A DNA stretch of 64,000 nucleotides from Paenimyroides viscosum (GTDB lineage: Bacteria; Bacteroidota; Bacteroidia; Flavobacteriales; Flavobacteriaceae), in the NCBI RefSeq assembly GCF_003858535.1, contig NZ_RQTJ01000015.1, positions 1 through 64,000 on the forward strand. The letters are read 5' to 3'. Shown one piece after another: positions 1-8,150 of the stretch. Position numbers and translations under genes: made by a program. The notes beneath the pieces were generated by a model. That model was not told where the DNA came from and did no database searches. It saw nothing but the letters and a program-made list of their open reading frames with translations. Every line of letters begins with the position of its first letter. Positions within the stretch are counted from its first letter, which is position 1.

Positions 1-95
1 CAATACAATATACTGATTTTTAATCTTTTGAGCAACTTTTTCTATAATGCACTACGGGTTAATTTATTTAACTTTATACACAAAGCTAAAAATTT

Positions 96-612
96 AATCT
101 GCAAAATCTGTGTCATCTGTGTGCTATTATTTGAACACTGATTAACTATGATCTTTCTATCTTCAATCTTTACGTGATAAACCTATAATCTGCAATATCT
201 GTGTCATCTACGTGCTATTATTTGAACACTGATAATGCTGATTAGTTATGATCTTTTTATCTTCAATCTTTACGCGATAAACCTATAATCTGCAATATCT
301 GTGTCATCTGCGTACTATTGCTTTGAACACTGATTAACTATGATCTTTCTATCTTCAATCTTTACGTGATAAACCTATAATCTGCAAAATCTGTGTCATC
401 TGTGTACTATTATTTGAACACTGATAACGCTGATTAGTTATGATCTTTTTATCTTCAATCTTTACGCGATAAACCTATAATCTGCAAAATCTGTGTCATC
501 TACGTGCTATTGCTTTGAACACTGATTAACTATGATCTTTTTATCTTCAATCTTTACGTGATAAACCTATAATCTGTGTCATCTGCGTACTATTATTTGA
601 ATTCTGATAAAC
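96..612. repeat. Tandem repeat array, alternating about 92-bp and 100-bp units
   Basis: Five full units and one truncated unit start at 96, 187, 287, 379, 479 and 571, each opening with AATCTGCAAAATCTGTGTCA or a close variant. Unit lengths are 91, 100, 92, 100 and 92 bp; the longer units carry an extra segment like AATGCTGATTAG. A higher-order period of about 192 bp results. There are no unique spacers, so this is not a CRISPR array. The array ends just beyond the uvrC stop codon. It occupies nearly all of the gene-free stretch 1-616, and no ORF of note lies in it. Function unknown. Confidence 0.9.
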
Positions 613-616
613 AATA

Positions 617-2413
617 TTATTTCTTTTTAAAATAATCGACTACCTTTTGGGCTTTACTTTTACCTACTGCTTTCACGATTTCCTCTTCAGGAGTTTCGCC
701 TAAACGTTTAATTGATTTAAACTGAATCATTAATTTTTCCATGGTTTTTGGTCCGATGCCCGGAATGGTTGTTAAACCACTATCAATCGCATTTTTACTG
801 CGTTGATTTCTATGAAAGGTAATTCCAAAACGGTGTGCTTCGTTTCGTAAATGCTGAATAATTTTTAAGGTTTCAGACTTTTTATCCAGATACAACGGAA
901 CACTGTCGCCAGGATAAAACAATTCCTCCAAACGTTTTGCAATACCAATAATGGCAATTTTTCCGCGTAAGCCTAAAATATCCAGACTTTTTAAGGCAGC
1001 ACCCAACTGACCTTTACCTCCATCGATAATAATTAAATCGGGCAATGGTTCGCCCTCATCCAACAATCTTCTATACCGACGAAAAACGACTTCTTCCATC
1101 GACGCAAAATCATCGGGACCTATTACGGTTTTAATATTAAAATGTCGGTAGTCCTTTTTGCTTGGCTTGCCATCTTTAAAGACAACACAAGCCGCCACAG
1201 GATTTGTTCCTTGAATGTTCGAATTATCGAAACACTCAATATGTCGTGGTTCTTTACTCAATCGTAAATCAGACTTCATCTGCGCCATAATCCGATTGGT
1301 ATGCCTGTCCGGATCTACAATTTTTATCTGCTTTAACTGATCTAATCTGTAATAACGTGCATTGCGTTCAGATAATTCCAACAACTGTTTTTTATCGCCT
1401 AATTTTGGAACGGTAATGGATATTTTCTCGCCTAAATCAACTTCAAACGGAACAATAACTTCTTTTGTCAATAGCTTAAAACGCTCGCGAATTTCAACAA
1501 TTCCCAAAACCAATAATTCATCATCGGTTTCATTCAAACGCTTTTTCAATTCCAAAGTATGTGATCTGATAACAGCCCCGTGCGCAATCTGCAGGAAATT
1601 TATGTACGCCATGGTTTCATCTGATACAATAGAAAAAACATCAACATTTGTAATTTTTGGATTTACAATGGTAGATTTCGCCTGATAATTCTCTAAAATC
1701 TGCATTTTTTCTTTAATCGCCTGTGCTTCTTCAAACTTCATTTCCGAAGCATACTGCAACATCAACTGCTTAAATTCTTTCAGGTTTTCCTTAAAATTTC
1801 CCTTTAAAAGCTGACGGATATTTTGAATTTTACGCAAGTATTCTTCTTCGGTTTCATGTGCTTCGCAAGGTCCCAAACAATTCCCAATATGATACTCCAA
1901 GCAAACCTTATACTTTTCGTTTTTTATATTCTGAACACTTAAATCGTAATTGCAATTTCGCAACGGATACAATTCCCGAATCAAATCTAACAAGGTATGC
2001 AAAGTTCTACCGCTGGTGTATGGTCCAAAATATTCAGATCCGTCTTTAATAAAATTGCGGGTAGAAAAAACTCTTGGAAAACGTTCGTTTTTAATACAAA
2101 TCCACGGATAGGTTTTATCATCACGCAATAAAATGTTGTAACGCGGCTGCAGGTTTTTAATTAAATTGTTTTCCAACAACAGCGCATCGGTCTCGGTTTT
2201 AACAACAATGTGCTTAATAACCACAATTTTTCGAACCAAAACATTTAAACGCGCATTGTCGTGCGTTTTGTTAAAGTACGATGCCACCCGCTTTTTTAAA
2301 TTCTTTGCCTTACCCACATACAATAACTTCTGATCTTTATCAAAATACTGATAAACACCTGGTAGTTGGGGTAATGTTTGCAATTGTAAAGAAATATCGG
2401 AATTTGTTGTCAT
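617..2413 (-). CDS. uvrC: UvrABC system protein C (excinuclease subunit)
   Basis: UvrC makes the dual incisions around bulky DNA lesions after UvrA/UvrB recognition. The 598-aa protein has the full family layout: an N-terminal GIY-YIG nuclease (PGVYQYF, then LLYVGKAKNLKKRV, about residues 15-50), a Cys-containing middle region, a UVR helical hairpin near 205-240 that would bind UvrB, an RNase H-like second nuclease starting at FDNSNIQGTNPVA, and C-terminal helix-hairpin-helix units (TTIPGIGPKTMEKL). An in-frame ATG lies 18 bp upstream at 2431, but the family starts close to the GIY-YIG domain. A TAAATTTG -7 element on this strand (2441-2434) would start transcription near 2428, which favours the ATG at 2413. 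The gene is monocistronic and divergent from the hydrolase operon. Confidence 0.96.
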   Translation of the reverse strand: MTTNSDISLQLQTLPQLPGVYQYFDKDQKLLYVGKAKNLKKRVASYFNKTHDNARLNVLVRKIVVIKHIVVKTETDALLLENNLIKNLQPRYNILLRDDKTYPWICIKNERFPRVFSTRNFIKDGSEYFGPYTSGRTLHTLLDLIRELYPLRNCNYDLSVQNIKNEKYKVCLEYHIGNCLGPCEAHETEEEYLRKIQNIRQLLKGNFKENLKEFKQLMLQYASEMKFEEAQAIKEKMQILENYQAKSTIVNPKITNVDVFSIVSDETMAYINFLQIAHGAVIRSHTLELKKRLNETDDELLVLGIVEIRERFKLLTKEVIVPFEVDLGEKISITVPKLGDKKQLLELSERNARYYRLDQLKQIKIVDPDRHTNRIMAQMKSDLRLSKEPRHIECFDNSNIQGTNPVAACVVFKDGKPSKKDYRHFNIKTVIGPDDFASMEEVVFRRYRRLLDEGEPLPDLIIIDGGKGQLGAALKSLDILGLRGKIAIIGIAKRLEELFYPGDSVPLYLDKKSETLKIIQHLRNEAHRFGITFHRNQRSKNAIDSGLTTIPGIGPKTMEKLMIQFKSIKRLGETPEEEIVKAVGKSKAQKVVDYFKKK

Positions 2414-2433
2414 AGCGGCATTGGGTTGCACAA

Positions 2434-2441
2434 CAAATTTA
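2434..2441 (-). promoter_or_regulatory. Candidate -7 element of uvrC promoter
   Basis: TAAATTTG on the minus strand matches the Bacteroidota -7 consensus TAnnTTTG. It lies about 20 nt upstream of the chosen uvrC start. No convincing -33 TTTG was seen. Confidence 0.4.
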
Positions 2442-2476
2442 CATTAAGTTTTTGTAATTGTTATCGATTAAAAAAG

Positions 2477-2484
2477 TATCTTTA
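2477..2484 (+). promoter_or_regulatory. Candidate -7 element for the 2512 operon
   Basis: TATCTTTA resembles TAnnTTTG with one mismatch at the last base and ends 27 nt before the ATG of the hydrolase gene. It is weak evidence on its own. Confidence 0.3.
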
Positions 2485-2511
2485 AGTTATGATTTTCATA
2501 AAATTTAATAA

Positions 2512-3510
2512 ATGCACTTTACTACCCGTAATTTTGAAATTTTAGGCAAATCGGTTATACCGGGCGAAACAAAAACCATTGAACTAAACATTGCAACACT
2601 ACATACAATGACGGAATTAAAGATTCCGATTATTGTTTCACGATCTGTTTACGACGGACCAACCGTATTACTTATTGCTGGACTTCATGGTGATGAACTT
2701 ACAGGAATTGAAATTGTACGACAACTGATTAGTAAAGGAATCAATTACCCGAAATGTGGTACCATTATTTGTGTGCCGTTGGTTAATGTGTTTGGCTTTG
2801 TAAATCAATCGCGAGATTTTCCTGATGGTAGAGATTTAAACCGAGTTTTTCCAGGATCGCAATCGGGTTCTTTAGCAAGCCGTTTTGCGTACCGAATTAT
2901 GCAGGATATTATCCCTACAGTTGATTATATCATTGATTTTCACGCCGGTGGTCGCGGTCGATTTAATGTACCGCAGATTCGTATCGAACCAAACAATGAA
3001 GAATTAGATACATTGGCAGAAGCTTTTTCTACGCATTTTATTCTACATTCAAACAATATCGAAGGTTCTTTCCGTGCAGCGTGCGATAAATTAGGCAAGA
3101 AATATATTTTGTTTGAAGGTGGAAAAGCATTAGATATCAATAACGATGTAATTGAAGAAGGTCTGCAAGGAACCATCCGTTTTTTAGATAAACTGCAGAT
3201 GCTTAACAACAATTTTGCTGTAAAAGAACCGACCCGCGAAATGGTTTGTATAGAAAATTCTACGTGGATTCGGGCACAATATTCCGGTTTACTGCATAAT
3301 TTTGTACGTCCGGGAACCTTAGTAAAAGCCGGTACACAACTAGGAAAAATAACCGACCCGTATGGTTTGGTAGAAGAACCCATTTTAGCACCTAACGATG
3401 GATATATAATTTGTAAAAACCAAGCTGCTATTGTCTTTCAGGGCGATGCTGTTTATCATATTTCAACTAAATTAAAAAATGACCAAGAAAGAATTACGCA
3501 AGAAATATAA
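2512..3510 (+). CDS. Succinylglutamate desuccinylase/aspartoacylase-family metallohydrolase
   Basis: This 332-aa protein belongs to the AstE/AspA branch of zinc carboxypeptidase-like hydrolases, which cleave N-acyl amino acids or related amides. Expected zinc ligands are visible: H59 and E62 in GLHGDE and H144 in DFHAGG. E202 in LFEGGKA is the likely general base. The last 100 residues form a beta-rich tail (RPGTLVKAGTQLGKITDPYG) typical of the family. The exact substrate cannot be read from sequence. The gene overlaps the start of the downstream formyl-THF cyclo-ligase by 32 bp, so the two are translationally coupled; this pairing suggests co-expression rather than a shared pathway. Confidence 0.85.
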   Translation: MHFTTRNFEILGKSVIPGETKTIELNIATLHTMTELKIPIIVSRSVYDGPTVLLIAGLHGDELTGIEIVRQLISKGINYPKCGTIICVPLVNVFGFVNQSRDFPDGRDLNRVFPGSQSGSLASRFAYRIMQDIIPTVDYIIDFHAGGRGRFNVPQIRIEPNNEELDTLAEAFSTHFILHSNNIEGSFRAACDKLGKKYILFEGGKALDINNDVIEEGLQGTIRFLDKLQMLNNNFAVKEPTREMVCIENSTWIRAQYSGLLHNFVRPGTLVKAGTQLGKITDPYGLVEEPILAPNDGYIICKNQAAIVFQGDAVYHISTKLKNDQERITQEI

Positions 3511-4042
3511 AGAATTACGGAATGATTTAAGTTTTGATGTAATTGAAGATTTAAGTCTGCAAATTGCAAATCAAGCCTTAAAACTACCTATCTGGAATTT
3601 TGAAAATTACCATGTTTTTTTAACGATACACGAGCATAAAGAAGTTCAGACAGATTATCTGCTGCATATTTTAAACGGAAAAGACAAAAACGTGATTGTT
3701 TCAAAATCTGATTTTGAAACCCGAACAATGAATCATGTTTTATTGACTGATAATGTAACCATTAAAAAGAACGAATGGAATATTCCCGAACCACAAAACG
3801 GATTTTCGGTTGCAGATAATCAGATCGATGTTGTTTTTGTTCCATTATTAGCTTATGATGTTTTTGGAAACCGCGTGGGTTACGGCAAAGGTTTTTACGA
3901 TTTGTTTTTATCAAAATGCAAACCTAATGTAGTAAAAATAGGTTTTTCATTTTTTAATCCGGAACCTGTCATTTCAAATGTTTTTTCAGAAGATATACGG
4001 CTCGATTATTGTATTACACCAACAAATACAATAAAGTTTTAA
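3479..4042 (+). CDS. 5-formyltetrahydrofolate cyclo-ligase
   Basis: The enzyme converts 5-formyl-THF to 5,10-methenyl-THF using ATP, recycling an inhibitory folate in the cytosol. At 187 aa it has normal family length. It shows the N-terminal KKELRKKYKELRNDL helix and the C-terminal signature GYGKGFYD (residues 134-141) preceded by FVPLLAYDVFGNRV. Its ATG sits inside the 3' end of the hydrolase gene in another reading frame (32-bp overlap), and the lipoprotein gene follows after 3 nt, so the three form an operon. Confidence in the family is high. Confidence 0.92.
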   Translation: MTKKELRKKYKELRNDLSFDVIEDLSLQIANQALKLPIWNFENYHVFLTIHEHKEVQTDYLLHILNGKDKNVIVSKSDFETRTMNHVLLTDNVTIKKNEWNIPEPQNGFSVADNQIDVVFVPLLAYDVFGNRVGYGKGFYDLFLSKCKPNVVKIGFSFFNPEPVISNVFSEDIRLDYCITPTNTIKF

Positions 4043-4045
4043 TCT

Positions 4046-4312
4046 ATGAAAAAGTTATTTTTAGGCAGAACAGCTCGCTATTTAGGTATATTTATGATCC
4101 TTATGGCGTTTTCGTTATCACTAACAAGTTGCGTAGTACACACACCTTCATCGCATCGCACCACACATAAACGCATACCGCCTGGGCAGCATAAAAAGTT
4201 ACACGGCGATAAATCGGCAAAACGCTATACACCAAAAAAACAAAAGAAACATTATAAAAAAACGGGTAAGCCAAACCACATGAAAAAAAACAATCACAAA
4301 CGCGGAAGATAA
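4046..4312 (+). CDS. Small, very basic putative lipoprotein
   Basis: The 88-aa product has an N-terminal hydrophobic segment (residues 13-28) ending in a lipobox LTSC with Cys29, so it is probably a membrane-anchored lipoprotein. The mature part is about 60 residues made largely of Lys, His, Arg and Pro with no predicted fold. Such a tail could bind nucleic acid, polyanionic polysaccharide or metal; that is inference. The gene starts 3 nt after the formyl-THF cyclo-ligase stop and is probably translated from the same mRNA. I do not recognise a named family. Confidence 0.7.
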   Translation: MKKLFLGRTARYLGIFMILMAFSLSLTSCVVHTPSSHRTTHKRIPPGQHKKLHGDKSAKRYTPKKQKKHYKKTGKPNHMKKNNHKRGR

Positions 4313-4363
4313 TTTCGCCTTTTTTTATTAACCTATATTAAGCACAATAAACATTAGGCTTCT

Positions 4364-4371
4364 TATCTTTG
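4364..4371 (+). promoter_or_regulatory. Candidate -7 element for nitroreductase gene
   Basis: TATCTTTG matches the Bacteroidota -7 consensus TAnnTTTG and ends 23 nt before the ATG at 4395. Confidence 0.45.
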
Positions 4372-4394
4372 TAGTATAAAAACAAAAACAAACT

Positions 4395-5027
4395 ATGGAA
4401 TTAATAAATGCGTTAAACTGGAGATACGCTACAAAAAAAATGAACGGAGAACAAGTTGCCGACGATAACGTGCAACAAATTGTTACAGCAGCGCATTTAG
4501 CGCCTACGTCATCGGGTTTGCAACCTTTCGAAATTATTGTAGTAAGCAACAAAGAATTAAAAGAAAAAATACAACCTATAGCATACGGACAATCACAAAT
4601 TATTGATGGATCTCACCTATTAATATTTGCTTCGTGGGATAAATATACCGATGGACGTATTGATGGTATTTTTGACCATATGAATACCGAGCGTGGGTTG
4701 CCATTAAACACAACCGATGAATACAAAGCTACTTTAAAAGCACAATTATTAGGCATGCCCCAAGAGCAACAGGCAGCACATACAGCAAAACAAGCTTATA
4801 TAGGTTTTGGTACCGCTATTGCAGCAGCAGCTATGTTAAAAGTAGATGCTACGCCAATGGAAGGCTTTGTAAATAATGATTTAGATGAATTATTAGGATT
4901 AAAAGCAAAAGGATTAAAATCGCAGACCATATTGGCATTAGGCTATCGCGCTACAGAAGGCGATTGGTTACAAGGTATGAAAAAAGTGCGTCGGCCAAAA
5001 GAAAAATTTGTTACCGAAATTAAATAA
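4395..5027 (+). CDS. Nitroreductase-family NAD(P)H-dependent oxidoreductase
   Basis: This 210-aa protein is a FMN-dependent nitroreductase-fold enzyme. The N-terminal WRYATKKMNGEQV and LAPTSSGLQPFEIIVV segments match the FMN-binding start of the NfsB-like group. The family reduces nitro compounds, quinones or similar acceptors with NAD(P)H in the cytosol, and the physiological substrate is usually unknown. It has its own upstream -7 element and a strong terminator downstream, so it is monocistronic. Confidence 0.88.
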   Translation: MELINALNWRYATKKMNGEQVADDNVQQIVTAAHLAPTSSGLQPFEIIVVSNKELKEKIQPIAYGQSQIIDGSHLLIFASWDKYTDGRIDGIFDHMNTERGLPLNTTDEYKATLKAQLLGMPQEQQAAHTAKQAYIGFGTAIAAAAMLKVDATPMEGFVNNDLDELLGLKAKGLKSQTILALGYRATEGDWLQGMKKVRRPKEKFVTEIK

Positions 5028-5050
5028 ACCGGTTTTAAAGATATATTATA

Positions 5051-5083
5051 AAGTGGTTAGGAAAAATCCTAATCACTTTTTTT
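5051..5083 (+). terminator. Terminator after nitroreductase gene
   Basis: AAGTGGTTAGGA pairs with TCCTAATCACTT across a short A-rich loop and is followed by a T-run, as expected of an intrinsic terminator. Confidence 0.8.
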
Positions 5084-5124
5084 ATACACAAAATATTAGT
5101 TGTGAATGATACAAGTTCTGATGA

Positions 5125-5158
5125 TTTGGTATTAGAATCACAAAAAATTTTATCTTTA
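5125..5158 (+). promoter_or_regulatory. Candidate promoter of DoxX-like gene
   Basis: TTTG at 5125-5128 and TATCTTTA at 5151-5158 resemble the -33/-7 pair TTTG and TAnnTTTG. The gap of 22 nt is slightly longer than usual. The ATG follows at 5176. Confidence 0.4.
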
Positions 5159-5175
5159 CCTAAAAACAAAACAAT

Positions 5176-5556
5176 ATGAACTATATTACAGAAATACTTA
5201 TTTTACTGTTTTTGGCGGTTACCTTTTTGCAATCGGGTTACGATAAAATAATTGATTGGAAGGGAAATGTTGGTTGGTTAAAATCGCATTTTGCAAATAC
5301 TTTTTTAGGCGATAAAGTTCCGTTTTCGTTAGGAATTATCCTGATTCTCGAAATTATTGCAGGAATTTTAGCATTAGCAGGAATCTGGTTTTTATTTAAC
5401 GATTGTAAAGAAATTGCTTTATACTCGGGAATTGTTTCTTGTATTACCTTGTTATTTTTATTATTAGGTCAGCGTATTGCAAAAGATTACGACGGTGCAC
5501 GAACTATTGTCATATACTTTATGCCTGCTATATTTTTAGTTTTTCTATTAAAATAG
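5176..5556 (+). CDS. DoxX-like small integral membrane protein
   Basis: The 126-aa product has four hydrophobic segments (about residues 3-20, 48-72, 80-100 and 108-125). The N-terminal pattern LQSGYDKIIDWKGNVGWLKSHF resembles DoxX-type membrane proteins, whose role is poorly known and has been tied to redox or sulfur metabolism in some species. The gene is monocistronic. The family call rests on recall of the motif, not a search; the membrane topology is clear. Confidence 0.65.
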   Translation: MNYITEILILLFLAVTFLQSGYDKIIDWKGNVGWLKSHFANTFLGDKVPFSLGIILILEIIAGILALAGIWFLFNDCKEIALYSGIVSCITLLFLLLGQRIAKDYDGARTIVIYFMPAIFLVFLLK

Positions 5557-5628
5557 CACTTTGGCACACTTATTGATTAACCAACATAAGTTATGAAAAA
5601 GAAAATTTATTTTGGTTAGTTTAGTTGT

Positions 5629-5656
5629 AAAAAGTCCCGCAAATGCGGGACTTTTT
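5629..5656. terminator. Strong bidirectional intrinsic terminator
   Basis: AAAAAGTCCCGC and GCGGGACTTTTT form a perfect 12-bp stem around AAAT, with A- and T-runs on either side, so it can act in both directions. It follows the DoxX-like gene and a mini-ORF of 8 codons with no visible role. Confidence 0.85.
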
Positions 5657-5750
5657 AGTTTATTTATTTCTTAAAAAAGTAAGTACACTTAATGATATAC
5701 TTTAAACAATGTAAGAGTTCCAAGAAAAAAACAATAAAAATAAATTTTAT

Positions 5751-5961
5751 TTAGATAAGATCTATCATAACACATTTCACTAAAAAATAAATTGTACCTA
5801 ATATGGTAACAAATATTGTGAGTAAAGCACCCATTTTGTAAAAAACCCAATAAAACAAAATCTCATAAAAATGAGATTTTAGCTAATACCCAAAATAGAA
5901 AACAGCAAGCAATAATAATACTTAAAACTCTATCTGTTTGTTGATACTTATTTAAAATCAT
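5751..5961 (-). pseudogene. Small membrane protein gene with apparent frameshift
   Basis: On the minus strand an ATG at 5961 opens MILNKYQQTDRVLSII, a membrane-like sequence of 32 codons that stops at 5863. The adjacent frame continues with EILFYWVFYKMGALL and ends at 5751. Removing one T from the five-T run near 5868 joins them into a 69-aa protein with two hydrophobic helices. Either a short gene has decayed, or a one-base error is present, or two tiny ORFs overlap by chance. I do not recognise a family. The rest of the 5557-6221 gap holds the terminator at 5629 and the slyD-like promoter but no other gene I can support. Confidence 0.35.
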
Positions 5962-6177
5962 CTAATTTTTATAAAAAAGATGATTATGCTCCACGCTAGC
6001 GCAAACATCTTGTTTGTATAAATAACAAAACTTTCTTGCAATAAATATTAGTTGTGCGCAAATAAATTCTGCCATTCCGTCACTTTAATTGCATTCATTC
6101 ACGTCAAAAATGGGCGAAAATGTATTCGGAATAATTATTGTTAACTAATCTTTAGTCAAAAGAAAAATAACAAAGTA

Positions 6178-6185
6178 TATCTTTG
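6178..6185 (+). promoter_or_regulatory. Candidate -7 element for SlyD-like gene
   Basis: TATCTTTG matches TAnnTTTG and ends 36 nt before the ATG at 6222. TTTA at 6151-6154 may stand in for the -33 element. Confidence 0.45.
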
Positions 6186-6221
6186 TAGTAACGAGAATCT
6201 TATCTCACAAAAAACAAAAAA

Positions 6222-6722
6222 ATGACAATAGAAAACAACCATGTAGTTGCAGTTAACTACAAACTTCATACAATTGAAGCTAACGGAGAAAAAGTATTTG
6301 TAGAAGAAACAACTGCAGAAAACCCATTATCCTATTTACACGGTGTAGGTATGATGATTCCTAAATTTGAAAACGAAATGAACGGTTTAAGTGCTGGCGA
6401 TAAAAAATCTTTTACTATTGCACCTGAAGAAGGTTACGGTGAAAAAGATCCAAATGCAGTTGCACAATTACCTTTAGATATGTTTAGTGAGTCGGGCTTA
6501 CCACCAGTTGGTGCAATGTTACCCTTAACTGACGATCAAGGAAACCAATTTCGCGCTGTTGTGGTTGAAGTAACAGATAACGCAGTTGTTGCCGACTTAA
6601 ACCACCCAATGGCTGGAAAAACTTTAGAATTTAATGTAGAAGTGATTAACACACGCCCTGCAACGGAAGAAGAATTAGAACACGGACATGCTCACGGAAT
6701 TGACGGTACCGAAACACATTAA
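6222..6722 (+). CDS. FKBP-type peptidyl-prolyl isomerase, SlyD-like
   Basis: The enzyme catalyses cis-trans isomerisation of prolyl bonds and acts as a folding helper. The 166-aa protein has the SlyD arrangement: FKBP strands at the start (VVAVNYKL), the catalytic-domain segment PLSYLHGVGMMIPKFENEMNG, an inserted chaperone flap (GYGEKDPNAVAQLPLDMF), and return to the FKBP domain ending GKTLEFNVEVI. There is no signal peptide, so it is cytosolic. A short His-containing tail (HGHAHG) is a reduced form of the metal-binding tail of SlyD. It is monocistronic, with a promoter and terminator of its own. Confidence 0.92.
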   Translation: MTIENNHVVAVNYKLHTIEANGEKVFVEETTAENPLSYLHGVGMMIPKFENEMNGLSAGDKKSFTIAPEEGYGEKDPNAVAQLPLDMFSESGLPPVGAMLPLTDDQGNQFRAVVVEVTDNAVVADLNHPMAGKTLEFNVEVINTRPATEEELEHGHAHGIDGTETH

Positions 6723-6730
6723 TATATTTA

Positions 6731-6758
6731 AGCCTTACACTTTGTAAGGCTTTTTTTT
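6731..6758 (+). terminator. Terminator after SlyD-like gene
   Basis: AGCCTTACA pairs with TGTAAGGCT and is followed by eight T residues. Confidence 0.85.
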
Positions 6759-6759
6759 G

Positions 6760-7422
6760 CTAATCTATAATCGATTTAACTTGATTCACTTTGTTATAAT
6801 TACTAAGATAATTATTTAAAACGATATATAACATAATATAGTTTACAACGTGTATTAGCCAAAAAATATAAACCATGAGGTTGTCATTATTAACCAACAA
6901 GTTAATGGGTAAGTTTAATATGGCGCCAACAGTAAAGAATAATATTAAAAATAATTTAACTTTAACGCGTTTATGGATTATTTCTTTTTTTAAATTATTT
7001 ATTACTTTATTTATTGTAATAAATAACAAAAATATACAGTTTACAGTTCTTGAATAGGTGTGGAACGATTTAAAATCATAGTAATCTATAGTTACAATCT
7101 CATATATATTATAAAGTAATACAATAGCAAAGAACAAATTATAATTTTTATGTAAATTACTAGAAGACACTTTTAAAAAACCAAAAAGACAAAGCAATTC
7201 AATGATGTTTGCTATACTAATAAATATAAGATTCGATAAAAAAAAATAGGAATAAACTCTACTGAAAACATCAATAAGAAACTGTAAAGTCAAATAAACA
7301 AATACAATTTTATACGGAGAAGTAAAAAACCTGTAATTCTTAAATTGCCATATTATACCAGAAAGCAAAACAAGAGGTGAAAGATAAGTTGCGTAATCAA
7401 TTATTTGGTAAATACCCTGCAT
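6760..7422 (-). CDS. Polytopic membrane protein of unknown function
   Basis: The 220-aa product is highly hydrophobic, with about seven membrane-spanning segments spread through its length and little polar sequence between them. The pattern is like small sensor-associated or 7TM membrane proteins seen singly in Flavobacteriaceae, but I do not recognise a family. The base composition is even more AT-rich than in neighbouring genes and Asn/Ile/Leu dominate, consistent with an accessory gene. It is convergent with the SlyD-like gene and monocistronic. Confidence 0.75.
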   Translation of the reverse strand: MQGIYQIIDYATYLSPLVLLSGIIWQFKNYRFFTSPYKIVFVYLTLQFLIDVFSRVYSYFFLSNLIFISIANIIELLCLFGFLKVSSSNLHKNYNLFFAIVLLYNIYEIVTIDYYDFKSFHTYSRTVNCIFLLFITINKVINNLKKEIIHKRVKVKLFLILFFTVGAILNLPINLLVNNDNLMVYIFWLIHVVNYIMLYIVLNNYLSNYNKVNQVKSIID

Positions 7423-7582
7423 TTAAGTTATTTAGTAATTTTGTTAACATCACTTACTTAAGTTTGTATGTTAAAATCAAAATATTTTAGTGCAATTTAA
7501 TATTTTTTTAACTTATAACAAACAAAGGTTTGTGTATTGCCTTTAATTAGAATGGATATTTACTAATAAGCGAAAGTTTACC

Positions 7583-7590
7583 TATCTTTG
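7583..7590 (+). promoter_or_regulatory. Candidate -7 element for VF530-like gene
   Basis: TATCTTTG matches TAnnTTTG and ends only 10 nt before the ATG at 7601, predicting an mRNA leader of a few bases. Confidence 0.45.
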
Positions 7591-7600
7591 AATAAAAAAA

Positions 7601-7834
7601 ATGACACATAAAGACCCATTACACGGTATGAAACTTCAAACTATTTTAGAAGAAATGGTAGCGTTTTTTGATGGATGGGATGCAATGGGTAAAGAAATTC
7701 CTATTAATTGTTTTACAAAAAATCCAAGCATAAAATCATCGCTGACTTTTTTGCGTAAAACGCCATGGGCTCGCGAAAAAGTAGAGCATTTATATCTTAA
7801 AATTTATCCACACTTAAAGAAAAATAAGCTGTAA
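7601..7834 (+). CDS. VF530 family protein (DUF2132)
   Basis: This 77-aa protein matches the short VF530/DUF2132 family over its whole length: KDPLHGMKLQTILEEMV at the start, then CFTKNPSIKSSLTFLRKTPWAREKVEHLYL. The family fold is a small helical bundle that has been proposed to bind DNA; the cellular role is not known. The ATG lies 10 nt beyond a good -7 element, so the leader is very short. The downstream 100 bp carries a dispersed repeat rather than a gene. Confidence 0.9.
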   Translation: MTHKDPLHGMKLQTILEEMVAFFDGWDAMGKEIPINCFTKNPSIKSSLTFLRKTPWAREKVEHLYLKIYPHLKKNKL

Positions 7835-7848
7835 TAGATTAGCTTTTT

Positions 7849-7921
7849 GTCATTTCGACAATAGGAGGAATACCTTTTTAGATGAGATTCTTCACTCCAT
7901 TTTATTTCGTTCAGAATGACA
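7849..7921. repeat. Dispersed intergenic repeat (GTCATTTCGA ... CAGAATGACA type)
   Basis: The segment runs from TCATTTCGACAATAGGAGGA to CGTTCAGAATGACAATT and includes GAGATTCTTCACTCCATTTT. A shorter relative is at 33077-33118 (GATTCTTCATTCCACTTTGT ... CATTCAGAATGACA). Its ends are loosely inverted (GTCATT and AATGAC), so the RNA could fold into a hairpin. Confidence 0.65.
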
Positions 7922-7937
7922 ATTTACTTTTATAGAA

Positions 7938-8150
7938 TTAGGTGTTTAAAACCATTTCAATAAGCAGATCGGTTTCATCTTTAAACGAAATATCTACAAT
8001 ATCGTTGCTGTATAACCAGCTTTTTAATTTACCTACCTTTAAATCTTCGCTTCTGTTTACGCCCAATTCTTTCAACGCCAAATAATTGCAGGATTGTTCA
8101 AACTGACTTTTAATCGGCACCACATAAGCATTTTTTTTTAACAGGTTTAT
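7938..8150 (-). pseudogene. C-terminal remnant, probably of a glycosyltransferase
   Basis: The minus-strand frame is open from 8150 to the stop at 7938, reading LLKKNAYVVPIKSQFEQSC then YLALKELGV and about 45 more residues. There is no credible ATG; the only starts are GTG codons inside the conserved segment. YVVPIKSQFEQ followed by the helix with ALKELGV resembles the last helix region of family-1-like glycosyltransferases (Glyco_trans_1_3), recalled rather than searched. About 300 upstream codons are missing, so this is the tail of a deleted gene. It abuts a second, oppositely oriented remnant. Confidence 0.5.

Noticed and set aside
96..612. Possible CRISPR array
   Set aside because: The repeated units are continuous 91-100 bp sequences with no unique spacers and no cas genes; the alternation in length is due to an added block.
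5583..5610. Mini-ORF of eight codons (ATG AAA AAG AAA ...) before the terminator at 5629
   Set aside because: Too short, no conservation visible, and it lies just ahead of a strong terminator; no support for a gene.
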